From: Paenibacillus alginolyticus DSM 5050 = NBRC 15375
Lineage (GTDB): Bacteria > Bacillota > Bacilli > Paenibacillales > NBRC-103111
Assembly: GCF_000422905.1 (NCBI RefSeq)
Contig: NZ_AUGY01000017.1
Span: 48,318 to 112,317 of the forward strand
Direction: 5' to 3'
DNA: 64,000 nt
The position numbers were made by a program, and so were the translations under genes. Below the pieces are notes generated by a model. The model was given only the letters and a program-made list of their open reading frames with translations. It did no database searches and was not told the origin of the DNA. Below are positions 20,030 to 28,603 of this stretch, in pieces; position 1 is the stretch's first letter, and every line of letters starts with the position of its first letter.

Positions 20030-20617
20030 TTATTTTAACAAAGACAGAAATTCGGTACGAAGTGTAGAGTCCGTGCGGAATGAACCGCGAACGGCTGAGG
20101 TAATCGTTTGACTTCCGTATTTCTTCACGCCTCTGGAGCACATACACATGTGTTCTCCCTCTACGACTACCATGACGCCGTGCGGCTTCAGCACATCATC
20201 GAGAATGTCGGCGATTTCTGAAGTAATCCGCTCCTGCACCTGCAGCTTACGAGTGACCACATCAACCAGACGAGCAAATTTGCTAAGTCCAGCCACTTTT
20301 CCGCTAGGTAAGTACCCTACATGCACTTTCCCAAAAAAGGGTGCCATATGATGCTCGCATTGACTGTAATAGATAATATCCTTAATAATCACCAGCTCTT
20401 CGTGCTGTTCATCAAAAGTTACACCCATCACATCGCGCGGATTCGCCTCATAGCCCGAAAATATTTCTTCATACATACGGGTTACGCGAGCAGGTGTATC
20501 TAACAAACCTTCCCGATCTACATCTTCGCCAATCAGCCGTAAAATCTCGCGGACATGCTGTTCAATCAGCTCCCGATTCTCAGCAACTCTTGTATTTTTG
20601 TAGTCAATGGACGCCAT
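20030..20617 (-). CDS. folE: GTP cyclohydrolase I
   Basis: The first enzyme of tetrahydrofolate synthesis, also feeding queuosine: GTP to 7,8-dihydroneopterin triphosphate plus formate. The 195-residue length is typical. The zinc-site motifs are intact: SQCEHHMAPFFGKVHVGY, LSKFARLVDV, VQERITSEIAD, and GEHMCMCSRGVKK carrying the third ligand. The ATG at 20617 follows GAGGAG. It starts 28 bp after the TetR-type gene on the same strand and probably shares its transcript. The nearby queG also belongs to queuosine synthesis, although the two are not in one operon. Confidence 0.96.
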   Translation of the reverse strand: MASIDYKNTRVAENRELIEQHVREILRLIGEDVDREGLLDTPARVTRMYEEIFSGYEANPRDVMGVTFDEQHEELVIIKDIIYYSQCEHHMAPFFGKVHVGYLPSGKVAGLSKFARLVDVVTRKLQVQERITSEIADILDDVLKPHGVMVVVEGEHMCMCSRGVKKYGSQTITSAVRGSFRTDSTLRTEFLSLLK

Positions 20618-20644
20618 CTTTCTATCACTCCTCTTTCTTATCCT

Positions 20645-21223
20645 CTACCCTATACAAACGGTCAAAACCTTGATACTGTCGCGCAGCGCTCTGCTGTCTT
20701 TGTGCGTTTTGGTAAGCAGCACACCACCCTGTAGAAGGGATACGATCGGAGTCGCCAGCTCCACTGGGGTTAACCCCTGCAGCAGCAGCTCGCCTTGTCT
20801 CTTACCTTCCTGCAAACAGGATTCCACCTCAGCCGTAAGCTCACTGAAAAAGCGGCTTAACGGCTTACGCAGCTCCTCAGAACTATCACTCAGCTCCAAG
20901 GCCAGATTACCGAAGAAGCAGCCTCTGCGGCATTCATGCTCCTCACAAAACGCAAGCATGTATTCAAACAATGCCAGCACCCGCTGCTTCGGCGATAATT
21001 GCGCATTACCCAAGCTAGGCTCCATCACTGAATGCCGCATCTCCTGCACCTTGCGCTCAATAACTTTCAAACCTAACTCTTCTTTACTTTTAAAATGGTA
21101 ATAAAAATTGCTCTTGCATACTCCGCTGATCGTCAATATATCTTCCAGACCCGTTCCTTGAAAACCATGATCGTGAAATAAATCCATGGCTGCTTCCATG
21201 ATGCGGTCTTTGTTGCTAGCCAT
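20645..21223 (-). CDS. TetR-family transcriptional regulator
   Basis: The protein has 192 residues. The N-terminal TetR helix-turn-helix is clear (RIMEAAMDLFHDHGFQGTGL, then VCKSNFYYHFKSKEELGLKV). The C-terminal ligand domain contains CRRGCFFGNLALELSD, a pattern common in the TetR_C_33/YcdC-like subgroup. I place the start at the ATG at 21223 after GAGGTGG; the frame upstream to 21277 overlaps operator-like repeats. It precedes folE by 28 bp. A role in folE control is possible but unproven. Confidence 0.85.
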   Translation of the reverse strand: MASNKDRIMEAAMDLFHDHGFQGTGLEDILTISGVCKSNFYYHFKSKEELGLKVIERKVQEMRHSVMEPSLGNAQLSPKQRVLALFEYMLAFCEEHECRRGCFFGNLALELSDSSEELRKPLSRFFSELTAEVESCLQEGKRQGELLLQGLTPVELATPIVSLLQGGVLLTKTHKDSRALRDSIKVLTVCIG

Positions 21224-21260
21224 CGCTTGAGCCACCTCTGAATAGTACTGGTATGTCCTA

Positions 21261-21307
21261 CTTTGAGCTACACTCACATTAGGAAAGACTTTGAGCTACA
21301 CTCAAAG
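21261..21307. promoter_or_regulatory. Duplicated operator upstream of the tetR gene
   Basis: CTTTGAGCTACACTCA occurs twice, 28 bp apart (21261 and 21289). The second copy is part of a full palindrome, CTTTGAG-CTACA-CTCAAAG. It lies 38-84 bp upstream of the tetR start, as expected for an autoregulatory site. Confidence 0.6.
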
Positions 21308-21340
21308 ATCCCTATATTAGATCCCTATAATTATATAGTA

Positions 21341-21394
21341 GGAAGGGCTCGTGCTGCCACCGTTCGTACGGTTAAACAGCAAAGCCCTTTTTGA
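21341..21394 (+). terminator. Terminator-like hairpin between yneF and tetR
   Basis: AAGGGCT pairs with AAAGCCCTT and the plus-strand copy ends in TTTTT. No plus-strand gene precedes it, and the minus-strand version lacks a T-run, so its role is unclear. Confidence 0.35.
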
Positions 21395-21416
21395 AGGGTT
21401 ATTCGAACCCTACGTA

Positions 21417-21629
21417 TTATTTCCACTTTTGGTTTTTCATCATTTGTTGTGCTTTGTTTAGCTGCTGCTTATTCATGTTGTAGCCCATTTGTTTGGCCAT
21501 TTTTTGCAGCATTTCCGGATTGTTCTGCATGGATTCCAGCTGTCTTTTTAAATAGAATACGCCGATAAAGAACCCACCTACCAAGCCAACAATTAACGTG
21601 AGAATTGGAATCAGATAACTCCACATCAT
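21417..21629 (-). CDS. yneF: UPF0154 family membrane protein
   Basis: The protein has 70 residues with one N-terminal membrane helix (YLIPILTLIVGLVGGFFIGVF) and a polar C-terminal tail with ENPPINEKMIRAM-like content (NNPEMLQKMAKQMGYNMNKQ). This is the form of Bacillus YneF. The function is unknown. Two adjacent ATGs (21629, 21626) follow GGGGG. It is 88 bp downstream of the HD-domain gene and may be the last gene of that unit. Confidence 0.85.
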   Translation of the reverse strand: MMWSYLIPILTLIVGLVGGFFIGVFYLKRQLESMQNNPEMLQKMAKQMGYNMNKQQLNKAQQMMKNQKWK

Positions 21630-21716
21630 TTATGCCCCCTGCATATACAAATTGGTATCAATTGCTTGCCCTATCATATCATTTCTGCTCATCTTTTTAC
21701 AAATGACTAACCCTAA

Positions 21717-22748
21717 TTACAGAACTTGTTCGATGAAAATGGTCGTATGCTTGGCTAGATCCATTTCTTTGATATCCAGTTCTTTATCCATCCCATTTTG
21801 CTTCACGATTCGCACAATCGGACGGCTTGGCAATCCTCTATGCTGCCCGACCACGACGCCCGTCTCCCGATTGGACAAACGAACGGAAGCTCCCGTCGGA
21901 TAGATCGAGACGATTTTCAGAAACTGGATCAAGACATCGCGATCAAGCTTGGTCTCCGCTAACGCCATCATATGCTCGCAAGCCTCATGCGGCAGCATGC
22001 GGCGCCCTAAGGAGACATCAAAGAGCAGATTATCGTACATATTCGCGACGGCCGTAATTTTCGCATAAATATGAATCTCTTCACTCATAAGTCCTCTCGG
22101 AACCCCTTGGCCGTTAAGCATTTCATGATGCTGGAAGGCTACATGGGCGATGAGCAGGCTGAATTCACGCTTGTTCTTCAGTAGCTCGAAGCCGCGCCAA
22201 GTATGATGCCTCTTCATGTCGGGCGATTCATCATCGCAAACAAGCTCCACCTTACCCACATCATGCAGAAGCGCACCAATAGCGAGCTCCTTCAATTGGG
22301 TTCCATTGAACCCCATATTGATCCCAATGAGCACGGCCATCATACAGACATTCGTTGCATGGACATACATCTCGTTATCTTGCGTACGAATATCCGTCAA
22401 CTGCACGAGTACATCACGATTTTTCATGATCTCATCGAGCAGTGTATTAATCGAAATACTCATAGCACGCGAGTTAAATTCCTTACCAGACTGGATAGCC
22501 GCGAACGTTTGGCCCATTTGCTGCATAACGATACGTTTGGTTTCATCCGAAAGGATTTCAGGGATTTCTACATCCTCTAGGTTCGGGTCTTTGATATAAA
22601 TCATTGTGACTCCGATTCGGTTAAGCGTGTTAATCATAAACACCGTTAAATGCACATCTTCTGAAAGCAAAATTGCTCCATTGCTGGCAAATATCGTTCG
22701 GCCCAAAATTTGACCCGGCTCAACGGAATCCAAATGCACATATTTCAT
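21717..22748 (-). CDS. HD-GYP-like domain protein with altered GYP motif
   Basis: A soluble protein of 343 residues. A 110-residue N-terminal region precedes an HD domain with LLHDVGKVELVC and HHTWRGFELLK. The position that gives HD-GYP its name reads HHEMLNGQGVPRGL, so tyrosine is replaced by valine. The C-terminal end is a PilZ-like or ribbon segment (GASVRLSNRETGVVVGQ, PIVRIVK). Cyclic-di-GMP hydrolysis is expected for the family but is uncertain here. The ATG at 22748 follows GGAG; a GTG at 22757 lies too close to that site. It follows ogt by 17 bp. Confidence 0.8.
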   Translation of the reverse strand: MKYVHLDSVEPGQILGRTIFASNGAILLSEDVHLTVFMINTLNRIGVTMIYIKDPNLEDVEIPEILSDETKRIVMQQMGQTFAAIQSGKEFNSRAMSISINTLLDEIMKNRDVLVQLTDIRTQDNEMYVHATNVCMMAVLIGINMGFNGTQLKELAIGALLHDVGKVELVCDDESPDMKRHHTWRGFELLKNKREFSLLIAHVAFQHHEMLNGQGVPRGLMSEEIHIYAKITAVANMYDNLLFDVSLGRRMLPHEACEHMMALAETKLDRDVLIQFLKIVSIYPTGASVRLSNRETGVVVGQHRGLPSRPIVRIVKQNGMDKELDIKEMDLAKHTTIFIEQVL

Positions 22749-22765
22749 AGGATTCACTCCACGTT

Positions 22766-23320
22766 TTATTTATTAGTTATTACCGTATTCAGGCCTCGTT
22801 CCAAATCGAGCAAGCGCACTTTAATGGGAAGACCTCCGCCATAGCCAACAAGGTCGCCGCTAGCTCCAATGATGCGATGACAAGGGATAATGACGGGAAT
22901 TGGGTTTTTATTGTTAGCTCCACCAACCGCTCTGACGGCTTTCGGTGAGCCTATGGCTTCTGCAATATGTTTATAGGAAGCTGTCTCTCCATATGGAATA
23001 GAAAGCAGTGCTGTCCATACTTGTTTCTGGAAATCAGTTCCATGCAAATCCAGTTCACCCTCAAAGCTTACACGTTCTCTTCTAAAATACTGCTCCAACT
23101 GCTGCACAATCGGTTCGAGCTGGGAGGCATTCTCTTGCAGCTCATGCCTGCCAAACCAGCGGTCAGCCCATTGCTGAAGATTCTCTCGGTTCTGTTCATA
23201 GGTGCCGAAATCGACCTTGCAGAGTCCCTGTAAGGTCGATATAAGAACAAGCGGACCTATTGGAGAGGCAACCTCCGCATAGGAAAGGACGGTCGCAGCT
23301 TGTGTCTGTTTCTGTGTCAT
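22766..23320 (-). CDS. ogt: Methylated-DNA--protein-cysteine methyltransferase
   Basis: A suicide DNA-repair protein that moves the methyl group from O6-methylguanine to its own cysteine. It has 184 residues with the acceptor motif IIPCHRIIG (Cys147), the arginine-finger helix SPKAVRAVGGANNKNP, and the closing GYGGGLPIKVRLLDLE. The ATG overlaps the queG stop by four bases (ATGA), showing tight coupling with queG. No Ada-type AraC domain is attached. Confidence 0.93.
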   Translation of the reverse strand: MTQKQTQAATVLSYAEVASPIGPLVLISTLQGLCKVDFGTYEQNRENLQQWADRWFGRHELQENASQLEPIVQQLEQYFRRERVSFEGELDLHGTDFQKQVWTALLSIPYGETASYKHIAEAIGSPKAVRAVGGANNKNPIPVIIPCHRIIGASGDLVGYGGGLPIKVRLLDLERGLNTVITNK

Positions 23321-24513
23321 ATCTGCTCTTTCTCCCCCATATCAGCTGTAAAATGGCTAATTATGTCGAGCGCCTTCTCGATATCCAGCATAACTGCGGG
23401 TTCCTGCTCGGCTGCTCGGGCTTTATCAAGAGCGGCAGCTGCATCTTCGCCGCCAATCCGCCCTAGTGCCCACGCAGCCGTAGCCCTGATCTCAGGGCGC
23501 GGATCGGCCAGCAGCAGCTCTCTTAGGACAGGCACAGCTGTCTTGTCCTTGAAATTCCCGAGCGCGATAATGGCATTGCGCTGGATCGGCTTCTTGCCCC
23601 TCCAGGACGCTGCAATGCGCCCGTACTGTTCTTTGAAATCCTTGTTCGACATCGTCAGCAAGGGGATTAATAAAGGCTTGACCTTCTCGGGGTCAGGCTC
23701 GAGCTCTGGATGATGCGTCCAGTTCATCCCCTTGTTCTTCGGGCAGACGATCTGGCAGGTATCGCAGCCATAGAGACGGTTGCCGATTTTGAGCTTAAAC
23801 TCGTCATCGACATAGCCTTTGGTCTGCGTGATGAAGGAAATGCAGCGGCTTGAGTTCAGCTGTCCTGGTCCCACCAGCGCTCCCGTGGGACAAGCATCGA
23901 TACAAATCGTGCAGTCCCCGCACTGATCCATAATAGATGTATCGGATGTAAACGGTATATTCGTGATCATTTCGCCCAAATAAACCCACGATCCCCACTC
24001 GGGGGTGATGACGGCGCAGTTTTTGCCGGTCCAGCCGATCCCTGCCCGCTCGGCTACGGCGCGGTCGACGAGTGCGCCTGTGTCGACCATGCTTTGCAGT
24101 CTCGCGTCAGGCACGCGCTGCGTGATGAAAGCCTCCAGCTTCGCGAGCCGATCGCGAAGCACGTCGTGGTAGTCGCTCCCCCACGAGGAGCGCGAAATAA
24201 TCCCCCGATACGCCCCAGGCTCGGATCGGGGAGGGTTCGGCAGTTTCGACGGGTACGCAACAGCGATGGAAATGATCGACTGCGGCGCGTCGAAGCTTAA
24301 GCTTGGATGTACCCGCTTCTCGATATCCGGCTCCTCGAAGCCGGATTCAAACCCCTTCTCCCTATGGCGGAGAAGGATCTCTTTCAGTTCTGTGAACGGC
24401 TCCGCTGATGTGAAGCCGATTTTATCAATACCGAGGGACGGCGCGGCTTCCACGATCTCTTGTTGTAGCCTGCGCCAATCCGCATCTGTTCCTGCTGCTA
24501 TGGAAACCGCCAA
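23317..24513 (-). CDS. queG: Epoxyqueuosine reductase
   Basis: The final enzyme of queuosine tRNA modification, reducing epoxyqueuosine with cobalamin and two [4Fe-4S] clusters. The N-terminal cobalamin domain is followed by CGDCTICIDACPTGAL and CDTCQIVCPKNKG, then C-terminal HEAT-like repeats (ALGNFKDKTAVPVL, AAWALGRIGGED). I place the start at a TTG at 24513 behind AGAGAGGTG (398 residues); a TTG at 24543 is the other choice but has no binding site. The gene lies between lepB and ogt in a compact minus-strand operon. Confidence 0.93.
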   Translation of the reverse strand: MAVSIAAGTDADWRRLQQEIVEAAPSLGIDKIGFTSAEPFTELKEILLRHREKGFESGFEEPDIEKRVHPSLSFDAPQSIISIAVAYPSKLPNPPRSEPGAYRGIISRSSWGSDYHDVLRDRLAKLEAFITQRVPDARLQSMVDTGALVDRAVAERAGIGWTGKNCAVITPEWGSWVYLGEMITNIPFTSDTSIMDQCGDCTICIDACPTGALVGPGQLNSSRCISFITQTKGYVDDEFKLKIGNRLYGCDTCQIVCPKNKGMNWTHHPELEPDPEKVKPLLIPLLTMSNKDFKEQYGRIAASWRGKKPIQRNAIIALGNFKDKTAVPVLRELLLADPRPEIRATAAWALGRIGGEDAAAALDKARAAEQEPAVMLDIEKALDIISHFTADMGEKEQI

Positions 24514-24549
24514 CCCTCTCACCTCTCTCTTCTTTCGCGTCAATTAAGT

Positions 24550-25149
24550 TTAAAGCTTTGCGGCCATCGCGAATGGCCACAGCACATACTCGGCCCGTCC
24601 TTGGATCTGGCCGATCGGGACAGCCCCGAACCTGCGGCTGTCGCCACTTGCCGCCGCATGGCGGTTATCGCCCATCACGAAGACGTGGCCTTGCCCGACG
24701 CGTGTCGGTCCAAAGTCTCCGTCCTCGATGAGCGAGTCCGTATACGGCTCCTCCATCTTGTCGCCGTTGATATACAAATATCCGGCTCGGCCCTGCACCT
24801 CGTCGCCGGCAATCGCGACAATCCTTTTAACCAAGAAAGGATGCTGCACCGTGACAAACTCCTCAGACTCTTTGAGAATGACAATCTCTCCGCGTTTTGG
24901 CGCCTTCAGGTATGTAATTGCTTTGTTCACGAACAACCACTCCCCCTCTTGCAAGGTCGGCTGCATCGAGTGACCTCGTACCGTGGAAAGATTGAATCCG
25001 AATTGGTGTACGAGAATAACGACAAGAAGAGCTACAAGAATGGATTTCGTCCAATCCCATAGCTCATGGGTTAGGCTTTTAGCCTCATGATAGTTCTTAG
25101 GCTGAGAAGCTGTTTTATTCGATTCACTGCGTCCTACAAAGAAGCTCAT
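24550..25149 (-). CDS. lepB: Signal peptidase I
   Basis: A membrane-bound serine protease that cleaves signal peptides of exported proteins. It has 199 residues with one N-terminal membrane helix (about 36-50), the nucleophile in RGHSMQPTLQEGEW (Ser61), the lysine base in FLVKRIVAIAGDEV (Lys108), and the GDNR box MGDNRHAAASGDSRRFG. This is the short Sip type of Bacilli. Its ATG directly follows the stop codon of the DUF402 gene, so the two are co-translated. Confidence 0.95.
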   Translation of the reverse strand: MSFFVGRSESNKTASQPKNYHEAKSLTHELWDWTKSILVALLVVILVHQFGFNLSTVRGHSMQPTLQEGEWLFVNKAITYLKAPKRGEIVILKESEEFVTVQHPFLVKRIVAIAGDEVQGRAGYLYINGDKMEEPYTDSLIEDGDFGPTRVGQGHVFVMGDNRHAAASGDSRRFGAVPIGQIQGRAEYVLWPFAMAAKL

Positions 25150-25704
25150 TTATGCTCCTCCGTTCTTATACTTTTCCCACTGCTCGTAATAATACATGAC
25201 CATATCATCTTGAAACGGCGGCTTGTCAGCGTTCACCAGCGCAAGCAAAGCTGCAAGACCGTCCTTCACCTTCGTCTCCACAAGCGAAGAATAATGATAA
25301 TTCAGTTTATGGCGTTCATATTCATCTTGATCTACGATATGCACGGAACGATCCGGCATCCGAATAACATCAAGGTCGTAGTCAATATAAGTCAGTACTT
25401 GCTGTGTCACATACAGTGGAGATGCGACATTGCAGTAGTATCTAACACCTGTTTCTTCTATGAGTGCAACAATATTAAACCACTTTTTGGGAATAAAAAA
25501 AGATACCCCTGGAATTCGGCTAACCCATTCCTTGCCGTCCGCTTCCTGGATCTTGGTCTGACTGTTAATAAACACCATCATTTCTTGCTGCTGATGATCG
25601 GCATGCAGGATGTGCTGCGGTACTCGCCAATTCGTTAGCCACATCCGGTGAAGATGTCCATCATGTTTGAAGCTTTTTATCACATACGGCGCGAAGTTAT
25701 CCAT
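25150..25704 (-). CDS. DUF402 / UPF0374 family protein, probable nucleoside tri-/diphosphatase
   Basis: A cytosolic protein of 184 residues. It closely follows the pattern of B. subtilis YgaC and staphylococcal Ntdp: IKSFKHDGHLHRMW, ADGKEWVSRIPGVSFF, KWFNIVALIEETGVRYYCN, YIDYDLDVIRMPDRS and QDEYERHK. Ntdp hydrolyses nucleoside tri- and diphosphates in a metal-dependent way. The ATG at 25704 follows AGAGGAG; an upstream ATG at 25725 is out of range of any binding site. It heads the DUF402-lepB-queG-ogt-HD run. Confidence 0.87.
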   Translation of the reverse strand: MDNFAPYVIKSFKHDGHLHRMWLTNWRVPQHILHADHQQQEMMVFINSQTKIQEADGKEWVSRIPGVSFFIPKKWFNIVALIEETGVRYYCNVASPLYVTQQVLTYIDYDLDVIRMPDRSVHIVDQDEYERHKLNYHYSSLVETKVKDGLAALLALVNADKPPFQDDMVMYYYEQWEKYKNGGA

Positions 25705-25845
25705 GTCCAAAGCTCCTCTATTCATTGCTGCCGAAAAGTTCCCATATTATATAGAAAAGCATATCTGACCCCCAATTGCAATGGCGGCACAGATATGCTT
25801 CCCTCGTTCCAAATCTATTCATTTCATGGACATCCGAACGATCAG

Positions 25846-26277
25846 TTAAACACTGACTTTCTTCACAATGCTAAGACGATGTGCGGTACGGGAAAAGTCC
25901 GATGTGCTGTAACCAACAGACTCGTACACAGGCAGCACCATTTCATTGTGGACATCAACCGTCACCATAATCTTCTTCACGTTCCGTTGAAGGAACCTTT
26001 GCTTCATTGCTTCGATCAAAGCTTTACCGATACCTTTACGTTGATACTCTGTTGCAACTGCGATCCGATAGTAGTAGCCATTGTTGTTATCAATCGTACC
26101 GATAATCAGGCCTACAACTTCCTCTTCTTCTTGAGCGATTAAAACAAGCTCTGTATCCCATGATAGCTGACGTGCAAATGCTTCAATCGTTTCCTCATAG
26201 CAGGTTTCCGATAAAACATCCTGCAGAAGTGTCTTCACCGAAGAGGTATCACCAAGCTGAAATGAACGAACGTGCAT
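25846..26277 (-). CDS. GNAT-family N-acetyltransferase
   Basis: The protein has 143 residues with one acetyltransferase fold. The acetyl-CoA loop is YQRKGIGKALIEAMKQRF, preceded by beta strands GLIIGTIDNNNGYYYRIAVA and followed by VTVDVHNEMVLPVYESVGY. The acceptor substrate is unknown. The ATG at 26277 follows GGGAG. It is divergent from a 68-residue gene, with tandem cre sites between them. Confidence 0.85.
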   Translation of the reverse strand: MHVRSFQLGDTSSVKTLLQDVLSETCYEETIEAFARQLSWDTELVLIAQEEEEVVGLIIGTIDNNNGYYYRIAVATEYQRKGIGKALIEAMKQRFLQRNVKKIMVTVDVHNEMVLPVYESVGYSTSDFSRTAHRLSIVKKVSV

Positions 26278-26413
26278 ACGGTTCTCTCCCAATTCCACAT
26301 TAGATTGTTAGGATCAATTTTCTGGTAAAGTAGTAAATACGACAAAAAAGTCCGGAATCCTGCTAAAAATGTGTTAAAATTCACAAAAAACTTTGTTTTT
26401 TTCGTATTTCCTC

Positions 26414-26442
26414 TTGAAAGCGCTTAAATGCAAGCGTTTTCA
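26414..26442. promoter_or_regulatory. Tandem CcpA cre sites
   Basis: TTGAAAGCGCTTAAA (26414-26428, one mismatch to WTGNAANCGNWNNCW) abuts ATGCAAGCGTTTTCA (26428-26442, no mismatch). They lie in the divergent region between the GNAT gene and the 68-residue gene. Catabolite control of one or both is inferred. Confidence 0.5.
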
Positions 26443-26557
26443 CCAAATTTTTTCAAAATTTAACTTTTATTTGGTTTAAAAGATATTACCTCATGTATAA
26501 AAATCGTGATAACGTCGGATTTTATAGAAGGATGTGCAAAGAACGGGAGGTGAATTC

Positions 26558-26764
26558 ATGTCAAACAATGAAGAGATCGGTGATTCATACCCACGAAAAA
26601 TACGTGATTTTCAGGTACTGAGCTCCATAAAACCTAGCGAATGGACGGAGATCGAACTTCGGTACAATCACAGTGCCATGAGCGATTTATCTCCTTGGCT
26701 CAATGAACAAGGAACCCATATTCACAGTCAAATCATCCAAGAAATTGAGCGCCGAGGTGTCTGA
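26558..26764 (+). CDS. Hypothetical 68-residue protein
   Basis: A small, acidic, soluble protein containing SYPRKIRDFQVLSSIKPSEW and ending HSQIIQEIERRGV. There is no signal peptide or membrane segment. The ATG at 26558 has an excellent GGGAGGTG eight bases upstream, which is the main reason to call it. I do not recognise the family. It sits between tandem cre sites and the sodA promoter. Confidence 0.7.
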   Translation: MSNNEEIGDSYPRKIRDFQVLSSIKPSEWTEIELRYNHSAMSDLSPWLNEQGTHIHSQIIQEIERRGV

Positions 26765-26781
26765 CTTAGTAAACATACATG

Positions 26782-26810
26782 TTGCTTTATTATCGAAATT
26801 CCTTCATAAT
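26782..26810 (+). promoter_or_regulatory. Sigma-A-like promoter of sodA
   Basis: TTGCTT and CATAAT are separated by 17 bp, ending 38 bp before the sodA ATG. Confidence 0.6.
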
Positions 26811-26848
26811 GAAGTTGAAACTACATAATTTTAGGAGGTATTTATACA

Positions 26849-27460
26849 ATGGCACATCAATTACCAGCTCTTCCGTACGCGAACAACGCACTTGAGCCAC
26901 ACATCGATGCAAAAACAATGGAAATTCACCACGATCGTCACCATAACGCCTATGTTACCAACCTGAATGCAGCTCTGGACAAACACCCTGCTCTGCATGA
27001 CAAATCCTTAAACGACCTGATCGCTGACCTGAACAGCCTTCCTGAAGATATCCGTACAGCCGTTCGTAACAATGGTGGCGGACACGCAAACCACTCCCTG
27101 TTCTGGGAAACAATCGGACCAGAAGCTGGCGGAGCACCTACTGGCGCTTTAGCAGCAGCTATCGAGAGCGAGCTTGGCGGCTTTGACAAATTCAAAGCAG
27201 ACTTCGCTGCAGCAGCTACAACACGTTTTGGCTCTGGCTGGGCTTTCCTAGCTGTTGACAAAGCTGGCAAATTGAAAGTATACAGCTTGCCTAACCAAGA
27301 CAGCCCGATCATGGAAGGCGAAACGCCAGTCCTTGGTCTTGACGTTTGGGAGCATGCTTACTACCTGAACTACCAAAACAAACGCCCTGACTACATCGCG
27401 GCTTTCTGGAACGTTGTGAACTGGAACGAAGTTGGCAAACGTTACGACGCTGCGAAGTAA
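26849..27460 (+). CDS. sodA: Superoxide dismutase (Mn/Fe)
   Basis: Converts superoxide to hydrogen peroxide and oxygen in the cytosol. At 203 residues it is full length. Metal ligands lie in [26 protein letters not shown] and [16 protein letters not shown]. The MnSOD-like pattern ([10 protein letters not shown]) suggests manganese, though iron use cannot be excluded. The ATG follows TAGGAGG. The codon usage is strongly biased, fitting high expression, and a strong terminator follows. Confidence 0.97.
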   Translation: MAHQLPALPYANNALEPHIDAKTMEIHHDRHHNAYVTNLNAALDKHPALHDKSLNDLIADLNSLPEDIRTAVRNNGGGHANHSLFWETIGPEAGGAPTGALAAAIESELGGFDKFKADFAAAATTRFGSGWAFLAVDKAGKLKVYSLPNQDSPIMEGETPVLGLDVWEHAYYLNYQNKRPDYIAAFWNVVNWNEVGKRYDAAK

Positions 27461-27477
27461 TAACTGTGCATAGCGAA

Positions 27478-27504
27478 AGCGACCCCGCGGGGTCGCTTTT
27501 TTTT
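27478..27504 (+). terminator. Intrinsic terminator after sodA
   Basis: AGCGACCCC pairs perfectly with GGGGTCGCT and is followed by eight T residues. Confidence 0.95.
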
Positions 27505-27602
27505 AATACGGACACTATTCGCATTAGTGTGGCAAAACATTCATGAGTTATTGAGTTCGTAGCGCAAACTGGATCTCACAAGCTCTGAGGTATCTGAATT
27601 CC

Positions 27603-27785
27603 ATTGGAGTAAATCCAATAAAACTCCTAATCAACCTTTGGCTATCCGACTTTCATTGGAGAAAACCCAACAGAATCTAAAATTTTCCATGAATATTAAC
27701 TTTCAGGGGCAGTTCGATTGGAAATAATCCAATGGTAGATGTCAATGTTAAGCCTGAATGGGAAAGACATTGGATAAAATCCAAT
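27603..27785. repeat. Palindrome array 3 (ATTGGA/TCCAAT), four units
   Basis: Four 17-bp inverted repeats start at 27603, 27655, 27717 and 27769 (distances 52, 62, 52): ATTGGAGTAAATCCAAT, ATTGGAGAAAACCCAAC, ATTGGAAATAATCCAAT and ATTGGATAAAATCCAAT. The array lies between convergent sodA and the lysE-type gene, after the sodA terminator. No gene is present in this 360-bp stretch. Confidence 0.9.
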
Positions 27786-27813
27786 GGTTTATGTAAACGT
27801 GAGGCTGCCAAGC

Positions 27814-27840
27814 AACAAATAAGCGCGAAAACCGCGCTTT
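27814..27840 (-). terminator. Terminator-like hairpin after the LysE-family gene
   Basis: On the minus strand AAGCGCG pairs with CGCGCTT around a GTTTT loop and leads into ATTTGTTG. It lies 36 bp after the stop codon. Confidence 0.6.
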
Positions 27841-27875
27841 CAGAAAATCAAAATTCCCTATACAACAAGTGACGA

Positions 27876-28511
27876 TTATTGAGGCGCCTTGGTTTGAAGC
27901 AGCTTTAATCCCATTCCAATAAAGATAATGCCCGTTATTTTGTTTAAAACCGTGCCGATCTTCGCGCTTCCTCTTACTTTTTTGGTTATGTACGAAGAGA
28001 AATAGGCAATAAAGAGACACCATAGCAATCCAGTGAACGTAAACGTAAGCCCCAGAATAATAAATGGGATAGGCCCTGAAGCCTTTTTATCAATAAATTG
28101 CGGGAGAAAGGCAATGAAAAATAAAGAAACTTTTGGGTTCGTTAGACTGGTTAAAAGCCCTTGTGTGTATATTTTGCTTATATTTTGTTTATTAGACTCG
28201 GAAGCAGCACTAAAGTTGACATTTGTTTTATCAAGCAACATTTTGATTCCAAGATAAACCAAATAGATGACTCCAACTATTTTTATGATATTGAATAGGA
28301 GAAGTGACTTCGTAAGTATGATCGATAGACCAAAAGCAACTAATAGGGTATGGATTAAAGAACCACTTATAATTCCATAAACCGAGTAAATACCCGCATT
28401 TCTCCCCTGGGAAATACTTCTTCCCATCACATACATGGTGTCTGCACCAGGAATAAGATTCAGGAGAATTCCTGTAAGCAAAAACACCTCATAATTAACT
28501 ATTCCATACAT
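27876..28511 (-). CDS. LysE/RhtB-family amino acid exporter
   Basis: An inner-membrane exporter of 211 residues with about six membrane segments. Diagnostic stretches are LLNLIPGADTMYVMGRSISQ in the first loop, GVIYLVYLGIKMLL, and GLLTSLTNPKVSLFFIAFLP. Members export lysine, threonine, homoserine or leucine; the substrate here is unknown. It is monocistronic and convergent with sodA. Confidence 0.9.
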   Translation of the reverse strand: MYGIVNYEVFLLTGILLNLIPGADTMYVMGRSISQGRNAGIYSVYGIISGSLIHTLLVAFGLSIILTKSLLLFNIIKIVGVIYLVYLGIKMLLDKTNVNFSAASESNKQNISKIYTQGLLTSLTNPKVSLFFIAFLPQFIDKKASGPIPFIILGLTFTFTGLLWCLFIAYFSSYITKKVRGSAKIGTVLNKITGIIFIGMGLKLLQTKAPQ

Positions 28512-28603
28512 ATTGGCACCCCCATCTTTTTTTAGTTCTTATCATATTAATGCAAGTTTTATAAATAGAACAGACTTTTTTCAAATACCGCTATGGATGA
28601 TAC

